DNA from: Casuarina equisetifolia
Lineage: Eukaryota; Streptophyta; Magnoliopsida; Fagales; Casuarinaceae
Direction: 5' to 3'
Assembly (NCBI GenBank): GCA_028551475.1
Contig: CM052354.1
Span: 10,809,172-10,873,171 of the forward strand
DNA length: 64,000 nt
Shown: piece after piece, positions 9,525 to 22,460 of the stretch
Numbering within the stretch: the first letter of the stretch is position 1
Layout of the letters: each line of letters starts with the position of its first letter
Notes under the pieces: model-generated
Told to the model about the DNA's origin: nothing
Database searches by the model: none
The model's input: only the letters and a program-made list of their open reading frames with translations
Position numbers and translations under genes: made by a program

Positions 9525-12500
9525 ATGATGAGGATGAGGAGAAGGCTCGTTTGCTGCACCCGAGACAGAGAGATTAGCCTGGACTTTGATGAGCAAGAGA
9601 GTAAGGCCCTTTTAATTTTCCCCACTCACTCTGTTCCTCAATTTCATAATCTCGAGGAGAAGGCTCAATTTTTTATTATTGAATCTTCCGTGATTTATGT
9701 TTACTGATATACTATTTTCAGCGATCTTGACCCTCGGGTATTGTTTTTACTTGTATGACATACCGACCACATGGGGTGACCATTGGATAGGAGAATATAG
9801 GGCTTAGAGTTTGACTTTGTTAGATGGGCAACGTGATATCTGCAGGAAAGAAATGAATTAATTTTTTATGGGTGTTGGTGCTGAAAAATAAAGCTTGCAA
9901 TATCGTTTCCCTTTCTTTTTTAATTTATGGTTTTGCTTTTCTGAATTTAGGGGAGGAGGAGAAGTTTATATCTATACCACAAAAACCCATTTTCCCCAAA
10001 AGAAAATCAGATAACATTTCAAGAATACTGAAAAATTAAGCGAATGAAAAGAGATGAATCGTGATGTTTGGAATTTTTTAGACTAATCCTTCATGGGTCT
10101 ACCTTGTATCTGCAAGCCACTTGATGGAGCATCCCATCCCATAACTTGAACTTTTTGGGTTTGTTTTTTATCCTTAAAGGGATGGCAAGAACCGTGCGTA
10201 GGGTCTGTTCCTGATTCTTCAAAATGGATAAATAGATGTGGGTGATTATCAAAGTCTGTGACTCAGCCCGCAGAAATTGCGTAGCCCCTCACTGTTTGTT
10301 TGACTGAATTTTGTGGACCCTTAAGATATTACTTGTAAAATAAATCAACCGCTGCACCGAACAAGAAGATGAAGCAAATCGGTGGGGCCACGAAAGTCAT
10401 AGTCTGGGTGACTTTTTCCTGGAAAATTAATCCAACTTCTTGTGATTTGTCTGGTGCTGTTCCGTATTTAAAATGAAGTGCAGCAACGTTCTGGAGATGA
10501 AACGAACAAAGAGTCCTTTCTGTGGTGGTTTCTTGGAAGGTCCCTCTTGGGTGCATATGTTTTCTAGTCAACCCTTCATGTCATGGAAATTGTCTTTATG
10601 TTTTACTGTTATAGGGGAGAAAAAAAATTAAAAAAGGAGTAAAAAGAATAGTTTTGTGCACTTACCACAACATCCTTAGTTTTTTGGGGCTATAAGCTAG
10701 GTCTCTAATTTTTTATCCTTTTGTCATCATTTTTTATTTTTTTAAAAAAATCTGCTGCCAAAGTTTCTGATTATTAATACAAATCATATGTAAGTGATTA
10801 GTTCTGGTCATTGGGTGACGAAAAGTTACTTATTGTTTAAATGAGTTTGGATCATAATAGTTTGGACCATGTTTTAAGACATGAAGAATACTGTCTGCTG
10901 CTAAAAAACATCATCTCCACATTATCTATGAAGTGAGACTCCTCATGTGGTTTTTATATATCGACTACCATGTGTTTTCTTGGATAACATGAGAGTTGAT
11001 TAGAGTTTGACGCTCCTGAATTTAACAGTCGTTATATCATTGCCTGAGGTTTTGGGACAATTGTTATGAAAATATAGAAGAACAGTGAAAAATGGAACTT
11101 GCAGTTGCAAGTGTTTTCATTTATTTTCTGACAGCTTGAGTTATAACCTCCCAGAAAGTAAACTTCTTTTAGGTGCGACCCTGCTTCATTTTCTGGTGTG
11201 AACCTCATGCGGGTAGTGCATATTTTTGTGGACAGTATTATCACAAAATTGCATATCTTTATCTTTGTTCACAGAATTTTATTAATATCTTATTCCTCCA
11301 AACATGTAGATGTGCGTTTTGTCCTGAGAGCATAAATATCTAAACGAAAGCAGTACTGTCTTACTTATTAAACTCTTTAACATTAATCTAATCTCCAAAA
11401 TCAAATATCTTTGAAAGGGAAATTATCTAAAACTTTCAGTGTTTATTCATTTTGATCTAGAACGACCTTTTAAATACTTAAGTATTCTTACTTGTCAAAA
11501 TGAAGGAAAATGATCTAAGTCCTTCAAATCTCATTGTCTGATTCTGTTGTGTCCATGCCATTTAACGGACAAGGTGTACCACAATTTTTCAGTTGAATTC
11601 CTTCACTAAGGCTGGTAAAATTGCTATGCGGGGATGGTTCATACAGCATTCCACCTGTAGCGGTACCAGGAAGCCTCTATCATTTTGCCTGTGGTGTGGA
11701 TATACATGTTTAAGTGTTTTCATTGCCATTTTTGTGGTTCACAACTTGCATGTCATTTCTGTTTCTCTCTATCTCTCTTTTTTTCTCCTGTTAGTTTGCT
11801 TGTTTATTGCATGAGCGTTATTTATATACTAAGAACGAACAGCATTTGTTTCTTCAGTTCAAAGCTGTCAATATTGTTCAATCAACTTGCCCCTACTATA
11901 TTTGGTCTTTATCGTTTGCTAAACTGAAACATCTTCTGCTTGTTCAGTTTGAGCTCTGACAGAATAAAGCTGTTATGGATTCTTTCAGGAATAATGACAT
12001 ACAATGGTCTTGAGGGTTGTGTTCTCAATAATCAATCTTATGAAAATGAAAGCAGAACGAGCAGAGGGGATGAATGTGTAACTGACTCCTTGGAGGATGA
12101 TGGCTCAAGCTGTTCTTCCAGCAAAGATGCTTTTGGATCCTTTTCTTCAAAGTGGTTGACAGGGAAGAAGGACGAACAGAGTTTCGATGAATGGGAGCTC
12201 TCAGAAAGCCCCCAACATTTTTATGTGAAAGAGAAACATGCTTATGCCATTCAGTTTTCCGACGTGGAGGCAATGAAAGAGAAATTTGCGAAGTTGTTGT
12301 TGGGTGAAGATGTAACAGGAGGGTGCAAGGGCGTAAGCACTGCTTTAGCATTGTCAAATGGAATTACAAATCTAGCAGGTATGCGATATATCCATTTACT
12401 TAGTTGAAAGAATTAATTGGATCCGCTTGTTACCTAATCTTGTTTTCGGTTCTCGCTTTTACTATGTTATATCAAGTGTCAAACTCATAAAATTCGAAGC

Positions 12501-14911
12501 CTAAGTATATGAGGGTATTGATATGGAATTAGCAGGATATAATATTTCAACTTTTGGAAACAGTCAAAATTGGCTTTTTCTGTTTATGTGCTTTTCAGGC
12601 GATTGTCCTGGTCAGAGGAGAAAAATTGTGAGTTTCCAATAAATAAAGGATTTGTTAGAATACAGCAAAAGTTTTTGGTCTAAGACTCGAAATTTGTATG
12701 GAGAATATGTACTCTTTCACAGCCAAACTCGGACTTTTGAAAGCAGCTTGCAAAATTTTGTCTCTCCACAGTAGTATTTATGAGATCGTGGCCCATCTTT
12801 AGTAAACTTCTTGTCTATTCATTGTATGCCTATGAGAAACATTGCGGCTTTTTTAACTATATAGTGTGTAATAAATTGGTTTTCAGCAACGGTTTTTGGA
12901 GAGTTGTGGAAATTGGAGCCACTGTCTGAAGAAAGGAAGAGCAAATGGCGAAGAGAAATGGACTGGTTACTCTCCCCTACCAACTATATGGTTGAGTTAG
13001 TTCCTGCCAAGCAAAATGGTGCAAATGGCCGGACCCTAGAGGTATATACTCTTTTACTTGGATCTGTAACAATGGAAGTATTAATCCTAATTTTGGTCTG
13101 ATTTGCATTCAAGCTATATCTGTGCAGATAATGACGCCAAAAGTCCGTGCCGACATCCACATGAATCTGCCCGCACTTCAAAAGTTGGACTCTATGCTTA
13201 TTGTAGGTGATCTCTTTATTCCCATCAAAATCTGGATGTTTTTATCTGTACCTGTAATAATGTTAATACCACTGACTTCTCATTTGTCAGGAGACACTTG
13301 ATTCAATGGTGAATACTGAGTTTTGGTATGCAGAAGGGAGTAGTCGGGCAGAAGGAAGGAATAGTAGTGAACGTCAAAGCAAAAGATGGTGGCTTCCGTC
13401 ACCTCAAGTACCAAAGATGGGGCTATCTGACTCCGAAAGGAAGAAACTGCTTCATCATGGAAGAGTAGTACATCAAGTATTCAAGGCTGCAAAATCAATC
13501 AATGAAAGTGTTTTGCTTGAAATGCCTGTGCCATCTATTATTGGGGATGCTCTTCCCAAGGTATTTAAACTTTTCTATGAAAAAGTACTTCATCATTCAA
13601 CCTTTCGAATTTGTTTGAGGAAATCTTTCTTGAAATGCCAAAAGTTGAATTAAACACAAAGGTTCTCATTAGTGGTTTTAGATTTGGTTAGTTTACCTTG
13701 GCACAACACTACAAAATGGAGACATGGTCTGCATGCCTGAATATCATTTTGAAGATTGTCGTTATGATTAGACTTACAGATTAAATTTTGAAATTTTTAA
13801 TCCTCATTGTGGAGTCATAACTTATTGACCGTATATCACTTTATGTATTCAGTCTGGGAGGACAAGCCTTGGTGAGGAGCTGTACAAGGCCTTGTCTCTA
13901 GAATCAAGCTCACAGCAGGAGATACTTAATTCCCTGAATTTGAAATCTGAACATAGCACTCTTGAGGTCATTAACAGGCTTGAAGCTGCTATATTTGCAT
14001 GGAAAATGAAACTTACAGAACAAGATAGTGATAAATCCCCAGTTCGAACATCATGGTCATTTATAAAGGATCCAATGTCAGAGATGGAAAAGATGGAGTC
14101 ATTGTTAGGCCGTGCAGAAGCCCTTTTAAATCGACTTAAGACCATATATCCTAACCTTCCTCATACATTTCTTGATGTTACAAAAATTCAGTATGGCAAG
14201 GTGAGTTATCAAACATATATGTTCATTCTACCCATTTTCTCAATACATCTCTACATATCTGCATTTTTTGGATGTTTTTCTTCTTTGTCGAGGTGTTTTA
14301 TCCTGCCATATTAGAATGATTTCTCCAGTCTGTGCTTATAGGAACTTACGTATTGTTTGTTATCATCATGGTACTCAAATTTACACTGCTTTCATGAGAA
14401 TGGTCTAGTTCATTCTTTGACACTTACGAATATTTGTCATCATCAAACTGTTTCACTAGGACTGACCTTTACATCACTGCAGAAAGATACTGTGGCAGAA
14501 ATAAGTGATAATTTTTCTTTTTTATTCCTGTAGGATGTTGGGCATCTAATTCTAGAAGCATATTCTCGTGTTCTTGGAAACCTGGCCTATAGTATTCTGT
14601 CCAGGATAAGGGACATTTTGCAAGAGGATGCCTTGAGCAATCCAAATTCACCAGTCCCAACACGTTGCTTCCCTGATACAAGTCTCTGTGAAACTCCATC
14701 GGTTGCTTCACGTGTAAGGCACTCACTGATTGACCAGATGAACTTGGCGTCTAGAATGTGTAGTGAATCTCCTTCAAGTACCACATCGGATTTGGAATTG
14801 ACATACGGTGGGATAAAAGCAAGTTCTTTGGCTGCAACATCAGGACGGAACAGAGTATGGTGCATTGGGAAAGAGGCCTGTACGAGTGTTTCTCCTAAAA
14901 ATTCACCCTGA
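9525..14911 (+). CDS. ROPGEF14: Rop guanine-nucleotide exchange factor, RopGEF14-like (PRONE domain)
   Basis: Seven coding exons: 9525-9600, 11989-12378, 12887-13041, 13128-13202, 13291-13560, 13853-14200 and 14534-14911. All introns are GT-AG, phases agree, and the total is 1692 nt (563 residues). RopGEFs catalyse GDP/GTP exchange on plant ROP/RAC GTPases at the plasma membrane, usually downstream of receptor-like kinases in polar growth and defence. The PRONE domain spans about residues 115-473, beginning [19 protein letters not shown] and including [18 protein letters not shown], the RWWLP motif (about 264-268) and the [14 protein letters not shown] segment. The variable N-terminal region starts [18 protein letters not shown], with a basic stretch and a Cys pair that could be lipidated. 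The tail ends in VSPKNSP. The length fits the family (about 500-570). I chose the ATG at 9525 because exon 1 then joins exon 2 in frame as DEQERIMTYNG, a junction I recall from RopGEF14 proteins; the subfamily name is from memory. Intron 1 is 2.4 kb. No lesion was seen. A decayed copy lies at 25637-28611. Confidence 0.92.
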
Positions 14912-16129
14912 TTGAAGGAAAAAGGACAGTGGTTTCAATTGATCTTTTTGGCAAATGATGCTGCTACTGTAATATAATGAGATACAAGCTAATTTTTGGT
15001 TTGCCTTGAAAACAACGTCTAGTTGAGTTGTTGGCAAACTTTGGATGTACTGCTTGAAAATATATAGTAAAGAATTCCTATGTGTATGTTGATTATAGCT
15101 AGAATTCTTCAATTGATCCAAGTAGCGTTTAGATTTGTTTGTAAATGCCTTAAGATGAGACATGACAGAAATGAAATTTAGTAGGAATTCTTGTATAGAA
15201 AGACTTGATTTGGCTTTGGTAAAATTCATAAACTAGGAATATGTTTATAGGGAAAAAAAGGAAAAACACTTGATCTTGGAATTTGTTAAAAAATTTTAGA
15301 TTAATCAATCAATAGATTTAAAATCTTATAATTCTTCATCTTCCATTATAAAGAGAGTTACAAAGGATCCAAAGGGATAATTAAAGGCCCAAAATCCTTT
15401 ATCTTATGTCTTTTTGTATTCTTAAATATATCTTTTTCTTAATAATTGATTTTAAAGGAAGGAATTAAGTCTTTTCTAAAATATAAATACTTGAAATTTA
15501 AAGAAAAAAATTCAGAGTATCATGTGCATTTTGCTACCCAACAGCCATATAAATACCATTAGGTCCTAATGCTAACACAATTTTGTTAGCACTAAAACAA
15601 TCCCATCCGACGCAATTTACTAATGTTAAAGAGAGCTCCAATATCCCATCATCTCAAGTACAAAACATTGAATTCTATGAATGAAAGAAACAAGTTTCAG
15701 CATCAAGGGTGCTACATTAATTTTGACAACCAAATCATTCATAGAAAAGTAAATTCATCATCATCATGTACTTGAGACTCCCAAATCAATTGCCAAAAAT
15801 ATTTTTCCACAATTTCAATCTTCTATATTTGAAATTTCCCGCAAATACATGGCAAAAAAAGGCAAGTTTAAGGAATAATATCAAGTTAGAATAGAATTGG
15901 GTGCATTGAAAAGTTCCTCCTGCTTTACTCCAGTCTCATAGGAAGCATATTCTTTTACATCCAATTCATTATTCTAAATAGAATGCATACTCTTTTCAAC
16001 AACAAAAGAGAAAAAAAAAAAACTTAAACCCAATAATAAAATAAGACTAGTAGGAATACAACTTGTAGAAACAAACTTTACTTTCAATTGAAAATTTAGA
16101 TGGGAACTACTAAGGTTAAGAAAATATTT
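14912..16129. other. 3' region of RopGEF and AT-rich spacer
   Basis: The first few hundred bases should contain the RopGEF 3' UTR; no single strong polyadenylation signal stands out. The rest is AT-rich sequence without a gene. It is repeated at 28612-29755 and, from about 15185 onward, at 48220-49200, which helps define the duplication blocks. Confidence 0.6.
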
Positions 16130-17890
16130 GAAAACAACAATTTATCTATATAAACATCAATGATTCTAAAGTAAATCTACCTCCAATTCTTATTAATAAT
16201 AAGAACTCCTAAAAAAACTCAAAATCCAATCACATAAGAGACAACAACAAAGGCATAGAAGATAGGATCATTAATTATTCTAGTCTTTTTCCTTCCACCT
16301 TTATTTTGGCCTTTGTTTTCTGATTCGAGTTCGATTGTTGTGGAACAATTTTTTGGTAGAGGATTTCCATAAAGTTTTGGATTGCCGTCAAAATATTGTA
16401 TCTCAAAAGTTAAGAACTGTCTTTCAAAAGGAATTCTTCCATAAAGATTGTTGTAGGCAACATTAAATATAGCTAGAAAACTCAACCCAATCAACTCATT
16501 TGGTACTTCCCCATTCAATTTGTTCTGAGAAAGGTCCAAGCTTCCCACATTTACTAGGTTTCGAAAAGAATTTGGAATGGAACCTATTAGAAAATTACAT
16601 GACAAGTTTAAGGACAAAAGTTGTGGTAATTTTCCTATTTGATTTGAGGATAGGTCAATAGCAATCATCAATGGCAGAGGAACACCTTGAAATGTAATTT
16701 CCCTTTTTTTTCACTTGCAAGTACATTCTTGGAGTAAATGATATAATTTTTTTGGCATTGCCAAAATACAAGTGCTTTTGAATTATGTCATATTTTGAAT
16801 AAATAGATTTAGAAGGCTCTTTCCAAGATGTAACATTATCAAGGCATGAAGGAATATTTCTTGAAATGTGATTGTTAGAGATACTGAAAATTTGAACATT
16901 CTTCATTTGACACATTTTTGGTAGTAGTTGACCTTTCACATGATTTCCACTCAAGAGAATTGCCACGAAGCTAGTATAATCATACAACCACTTAGGAATG
17001 GTTCCCGACAATTGATTATTTTGAACATCTAAAACTATCAAATTTGGATTATTTAAGATTGTAGGGGAAATGATTCCATCAAAGTAATTGCCATTAAGTT
17101 GTAAGTACTTCAACTCTGTTATGTTGGAATCCCTTGGAAGCATTTCTCCTCTCAATTTGTTGTTTGATAGGTCTAGATACACTAGTGGTGTGCCTTCTTT
17201 AGTCAAACTTTGTGGTATTATCCTGGAAAGCATGTCATTAGAAAGGTCTACCATGACTAAAGAAAGATTGCCGAATGACCATGGAATGGTGCCTTGTAAT
17301 GCATTTGAGGACATGTCAACAAAAGATAACAATGGAAGAACATGTCCAATTTTTTTCAGGAAGCGGACCTGTGATGTTATTATTAGACATGACCAACACT
17401 CGAAGTGCTGAAATTCGATTAGGAGTGCAATCAAGAAAAGAGTTGCTTATTTTGTTACCATCCAAGTATAAATTAGTGATATTGGTGTTGAATAGCAAGC
17501 AACAAGGTATGCTTATTTTTGTTGAGGCAGAAGATAGGTCTAATTAGCCCAAGTAAATTTCGGTGGAGATGAAGCTTGGAACAATGTGACCATACTTTTG
17601 GTCGAGGTTGCAGTGTGCCAAGTCTAGAAAGTCAAGTTGAAATGATGGGACCCACGAGGATGACTTAGTTTCAACTTCCAAATTCTCATTGTTTGAAAGG
17701 TAAATTTCACGAAGACTTGAAGCATTAGCAAACATAGAAAATGACAATACCCCTTCCAATTGATTGTGCGAAACATCAAACACCATAATTTTGCAACGAT
17801 TAGAAAATATAGATGAAGGCACATTACCTATAAGGCGATTATCTTCATTTCTGGGAGAAGCGCAAAAACAGCTTGCAATTTTTCTTATCA
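16130..17890 (-). pseudogene. LRR receptor-like protein (RLP) pseudogene A
   Basis: The minus strand encodes the C-terminal two thirds of a Cf-type RLP, a plasma-membrane LRR receptor without a kinase domain. Visible parts are repeats of the LxxLxLSxNxLxGxIP type (for example LVYLDLSNNKLRGEMLP, LIVLDVQNNQLSGTIP), the island before the last repeats (EPSKSIYSKYD), the terminal repeats (SLDLSQNKLNGEVPNELIGL), the FNVAYNNLYGRIP cap and a transmembrane segment (FYAFVVVSYVIGF). The frame is broken several times, and the residue after VIGF is a stop where copy B has Trp. The 5' end is striking: the first codons of the signal-peptide exon (CKLF/ALLPEMK region, about 17840-17880) are joined directly to an internal LRR (RLIGNVPSSIF), so the LRR N-cap, the intron and the first repeats are deleted. 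It is a pseudogene. Confidence 0.85.
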
Positions 17891-20800
17891 TTGAACTGCG
17901 TCTTTATATTGTTGCCTTAATAAGACACATAATATGATCATATGTGAATATTTGACTCATCGGACACTCTTGAGATGACTTTCAAAAAGAAATTCTTTGT
18001 TTTTGCTGAATTAAAAAGCATAGCATCTTTTAAATTGACGTGTTTAACATAATAAAGTCTTCATTTTTGTCAATTTGGCGTGTTTAAAGGAACAGAAAGT
18101 GAAAACTCTGTCAAATTTGGTAGAAAAGTGAACAAAAAGTAAAAAGCTTCAGTGAAAAGTCTTTAGGAAAAGAAAAAAAAGAAAGATCTTTCAAATGTGG
18201 CAGGCTAAACTGAGCAAAAGGTGAAACTGAGATTACTGTATGACTAGATTACTGCAAAATTCACGCATTTGAGAAATACGTTTATGGATGGACGCTTCAT
18301 TCCTTATTGTTTTGTTTGAACTTAACAATGTGCCTTCAATCTTTTAATTTCTTGCACTTGATATCTCGGAACACTTCCGAGAGTTTGGTCACCAAGCCTG
18401 TTTGTGTTTGAATTCTATATAAGTATGAATTCTGATGTGATTAACGTGTGTGTACTCACAGGAGAACTAGTGCAGCCACGTCTTGTTTGGGAACGTGGGA
18501 GTCAGGTGAAAGAGCGCGCGTGTAAAAGAGGCTTGGCCGTGAATCGTGTGTCCTGCTGAAAGTAATGGCGTGAAGGATGGGATTGACTTGAAGGATGACC
18601 GGGAGTGTGAAATGGCGTCGATGATGAATTGATTTGAAGGACGACCAAGAGTGCGGAGTGGGCCATTTAGGGTTAATATAAAGAATGAATGAGAGTGTAG
18701 AATGGGGAATGGGGAATGGGGAAAAAAGATCACCTAATGGGTGCTAAAATTAGGCCTAGGACTTGCATATCAAAAGATTTATTAAGCCCAAGTCCAAGGT
18801 ATATTTTAATACTTCACACAATCCTCCTCAAGTATTAATGAAACATTCTTGTTTCTCTAAACCTAAGTGCAGTCCAAACTTTGTTGCATTCAATCACTGA
18901 AGAGTCTACATAGTATAAATGATAAAGTTCTTGATGTTTCAAATCATATTTATGTTTGAAGAAAAATTCCTTATGATGAACTATTCAATCTCTTATGGGA
19001 CTTTTAGATCACTAATTACGAAAAAATGGTTTGATTCATACAAATAGTAGTTAACAAAAACCTAATAGGAAACAAAAAAGAATTATTGCTATATCAAATA
19101 CAACATTCTCACTTGTTTGAATCCTATAACAATATTTCTAAAAAATGATGGCAAATGCTTCATTAGGGACTCCATTGACAAAAGTTAAGGCAGTTAGTCT
19201 TATGGAAGACAATATATGATCAAACATTTGTTTATGAATGTTAAACCATAGTAGGTTATTCATGAAGATGAATGATGGCAAGCTCAATCTATTAGCCTTT
19301 ATTTTTCTAAAATGCTTAAATAAGGGATTTTTTATTTTTTAATTATCAAATTTTTTTAATTGTACATTACATATAAATGTTTAAGTTTAGACCTTACAAT
19401 TGGAATTTTTATTAACTCATGATTAAGTTGATAGGTTAAGCAATTTATTTAAAATATTATAATACATGCATCTAGCTTACTCATGCAAGATATGAAATTC
19501 TAGACGTCATGATTAAAATCTCTACTAACTCACTATTATGTTCTCTAGCTAAGTGACAATAGAAAATTTATATGCATGAGTGTTTATAATTATGCCAAAG
19601 CGTACTATTGTTCAAAATTTTCAAAAGTTGGTGTCCAAGCCCAAAATATTCAAAATGGGCCAATATCAAAAGCAGACGAGTAGCACTGCAGACATTTAAA
19701 ATTCCTGGACTCGCAAAAATATCAGCGTCAAAATGTCCCCCTCCAGGTCTAGCCAGCGGAGCCTCTCACTGTCCTGGATGCCATAGCCCACATTCCTGTT
19801 CTTCATCCCTTCATCCATTTCCTCTCTTTCTTTCCCCAACTCTGGCCTGCCATCACGTTAAGCGCCTGGATTTTCTAAAACCTTGTCAAAGACGAACGGG
19901 TTTTTGGGCTTCTGTTGTCGGGTAGATGTCCTTGCATAATATGATTTTCTCCCTTCTAATAAACGCCTGGATTCTATTCAAAAAAGGCATCATTCTATGG
20001 CTTTTGTCCGGGGAAAAATGGGGAACCTACATTAGAAGAAGTTGTTGTGTGATGAAGAGTCTTATGGAATTTTCCGAGTTTAAAGGTTTGCTAAAATGTA
20101 GCCACTCCGTTTGTCTCGAAACAATGTCTCTCTCGTCTTCAAAAGCAGGGCTTCCGCAACCACATTCGCAAACCCTTACAACGTTGTCTTGAGCCTTTTC
20201 TTTTATTGCTTTTCGGTCAAGGGTTTTACTTCGTTTTCCCTTACGGAAACCAACTCTCCATTAGGATTAACTACAGTCTTGGTAGCCTCTCGAGATAGCA
20301 AGGGGAATCGTTAGTTGCCATGAGCCCCTGTTACTTGCCTAAATCCGCAGGCCCAGCCCAGGATTCTGAATTTCCAGAAAATCCATTAGGCCGTGCTCCA
20401 TGGTGGCAAAGGTTTGGAGGAAACCAAACACGTCGAAGCAGATAAAGTTTGAAAATGGGCCTGACGTTCTGTAGAGTTTGTTTGGAACTCTGGAATCACC
20501 GAAGTGTTGGGCATTTGAAGACAATGGTGGTAAAGGTTTGAAAGAAACCAAAAACGTCCAAGAAGAAACATTTTGGGAATATTAGAGGATTGGATTGACT
20601 ATCTTTGGAAGTTTAGCTCGCACAGCCGGCTGATCTCCGTCCTCTTCGCAAATTTCTGGATCATCGTCATCTAGTAACTCGTGCGGCGGAGATGGCAGAA
20701 GCGCACGGCTTGTTTGTAGTTATTGCGCCAAAACCGGTTGTCAAAATGCCATGTCATCTCCCCCTTGAACCAGTGAAATGAACATGACACGACACGTGGG

Positions 20801-21119
20801 TCAAATTCTAATTTGAGCTCCGAATTTGAAATATTGATTATTGCAGTTTGTAAGAAAACAACAATGTTATTCTTAAGGTAAAACAACTTTGGCCTAACAT
20901 AACTCAAAACATTGAAGAACAAAAAAAAAGATGCCACTTCAATTTTTCTCTTTTTTCTCAGTTTTGACCAATAAATATAGATTTCTAATTTTACTAAGAA
21001 TATAATTTATGTCAAAATCAAAATGATCAATTTTTCAAAATTTTTATACAAATTCAAGATTGACCAACTTTTTATCAAGTTCATAAATAGACAAAGACAA
21101 AGACATTAATGTTATTATG
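17891..21119. other. Spacer of block A between two RLP relics
   Basis: 17891-18470 is the former upstream region of RLP A and is repeated upstream of copies B and D. 18470-18740 holds a degenerate minisatellite with units like TTGAAGGATGACCGGGAGTG. 18740-19600 is AT-rich and matches 33900-34950 and 53640-54200. 19600-20590 is a GC-richer segment with short open frames (for example 19608-19925, 20111-20314) that recurs at 34980-35980, 54870-55870 and 57480-57850. I do not recognise a protein in it. 20800-21110 matches 36105-36420. Confidence 0.55.
18467..18733 (-). repeat. Degenerate minisatellite upstream of RLP A
   Basis: Imperfect units built around TTGAAGGATGACC, GAGTGTGAAATGG and GTGGGCCATTTAGGG follow one another. 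The same array occurs at 33106-33375, 52870-53110 and, in a rearranged form, 23040-23310. Minus-strand open frames of 88-89 codons across it (ending or starting near PFPIL, SNQFIIDAISHSRSSFKS) are conserved between copies A and B. I read these as a by-product of the repeat rather than a gene, because the third copy is interrupted. Confidence 0.6.
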
Positions 21120-22460
21120 AGACATAGCTAACAAATGAAGTATTGAAATTTTATGAGGAACACAATCAAGAAAAGAGCCATTTATTTTGTTACTATCCAA
21201 GAATAAATAAATGATACTAGTGCTAAATAGCTACCGACAAGTTGTGCTTACCTCTATTGAGTTGTAAGATAGGTCTAACAAGAATAAGGAAATTTGGGTG
21301 GAAAGGAAGCTTAGAAAAATATGACCATAGTTGGTTGCGATTGTTTAGTTGAAATGATGGGACCCAAGAGGATGGCTCAATTCCAACTTCCAAATGGTCA
21401 TTTTTTGAGAGATCAAGACTATTGAGACTTGAAGCATTAGCAAATATAGAAGATGGTAGTAACATTTTCAATTGATTGATCAAAAGATCAAACATCCTAA
21501 TTTTACTGTGGTAGAGAATATAGATGAAGGCACCTTACCATTAAGGTGATTACTTGACAAGTTAGTTTCTTCAAGATTTTCAATCTTTCCAAGACAAAGA
21601 GGAATAATGCCTTCTAGTTTGCAAAAAAAAAATAAAAATAAAAAATAAAAAATAAAAAATAAAAAATTAATAGATTAGTGTAATAAGAGTGTACATTATA
21701 TGCTGAAACAAAAAAATTTAATAAATTAGTGTAACTAGGAGTATACATTATATACATATAAGGAATATAATTAAAAATGGCAAGTGCAATTGGCTAATAA
21801 AAATTTCTTCTAAAAAATTTAGTATATGAGTTTAAATTTCACAAATAGAAGAAGTTTAGGTTCTTTATTACAGAAAGTAAGATTAGGAAATAATGAAATT
21901 GAAGGTTAATCACTCAAAAGCATTTTAGATGTTTAGTATATTATAATTCTGCGAGTGATCAAACAATAGACAAATAAAAATCCACCTCATCCATAATGAG
22001 TTTCAATTATAGCATATCTTAAGTAAGTTTAAATTCTAAAACGTAGTTAAAATTGGATAAACAAGTATATTAACTATTTAAAGCAAAATATGATAAATCA
22101 AGTTAATGGTTCTTCCATTCAAGCCCTCCTCCGATTTGCTTGCCATGAAGGCCCAATTCATCCAGCTCATCAAACAAGACGAAAAAGGTGACGTTCGGAT
22201 ACCAGCTACTTGATGGTATATTTCGATTGTAAAAGTGTTTTTTCTAATAGGTGCTCGGTCACTCCGGATGGAGATACTGACAACTCCTCCAACGGCAAGA
22301 TCACCCCAAATTCCTTCCGCTTCACAACAATCCCTTACGTGCCAATTCTTGAAGGCTAAACCATTTTGTGGAGTTTTTGATCTGCAATAGAGCTTCCTTT
22401 TGTTCTTCGCTGTACCCATTACCTCGTACCAAAAGGAGAAAAATTCACTACAACCCAAAG
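21120..22460 (-). pseudogene. LRR receptor-like protein relic A'
   Basis: The minus strand retains part of an RLP. One piece is a damaged first exon with the LRR N-cap signature (NGLAFKNWHVRDCCEAEGIWG, about 22280-22370). The other is a few repeats (FANASSLNSLDLSKNDHLEVG, SSWVPSFQLN) at 21220-21500. The 3' two thirds, including the transmembrane segment, are missing. The gene ends abruptly near 21115, where block A sequence changes to the 20800-21110 spacer, so this is a truncated relic. It corresponds to the longer relic at 37330-40240 in block B. An (A/T)-rich AAAAATAAAAAATAAA run at 21628-21670 lies in its former intron. Confidence 0.75.

Noticed and set aside
10329-10571. 80-codon minus-strand frame in RopGEF intron 1
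   Set aside because: It is intronic, has no motif, and the opposite strand belongs to an active gene.
12025-12357. 110-codon minus-strand frame across RopGEF exon 2
   Set aside because: It is the antisense shadow of a well-supported coding exon.
20111-20314. Short frames in the recurring GC-richer spacer segment, considered as a small gene family
   Set aside because: The frames are not preserved between copies at 19.6-20.6, 35.0-36.0, 54.9-55.9 and 57.5 kb; only the DNA is.
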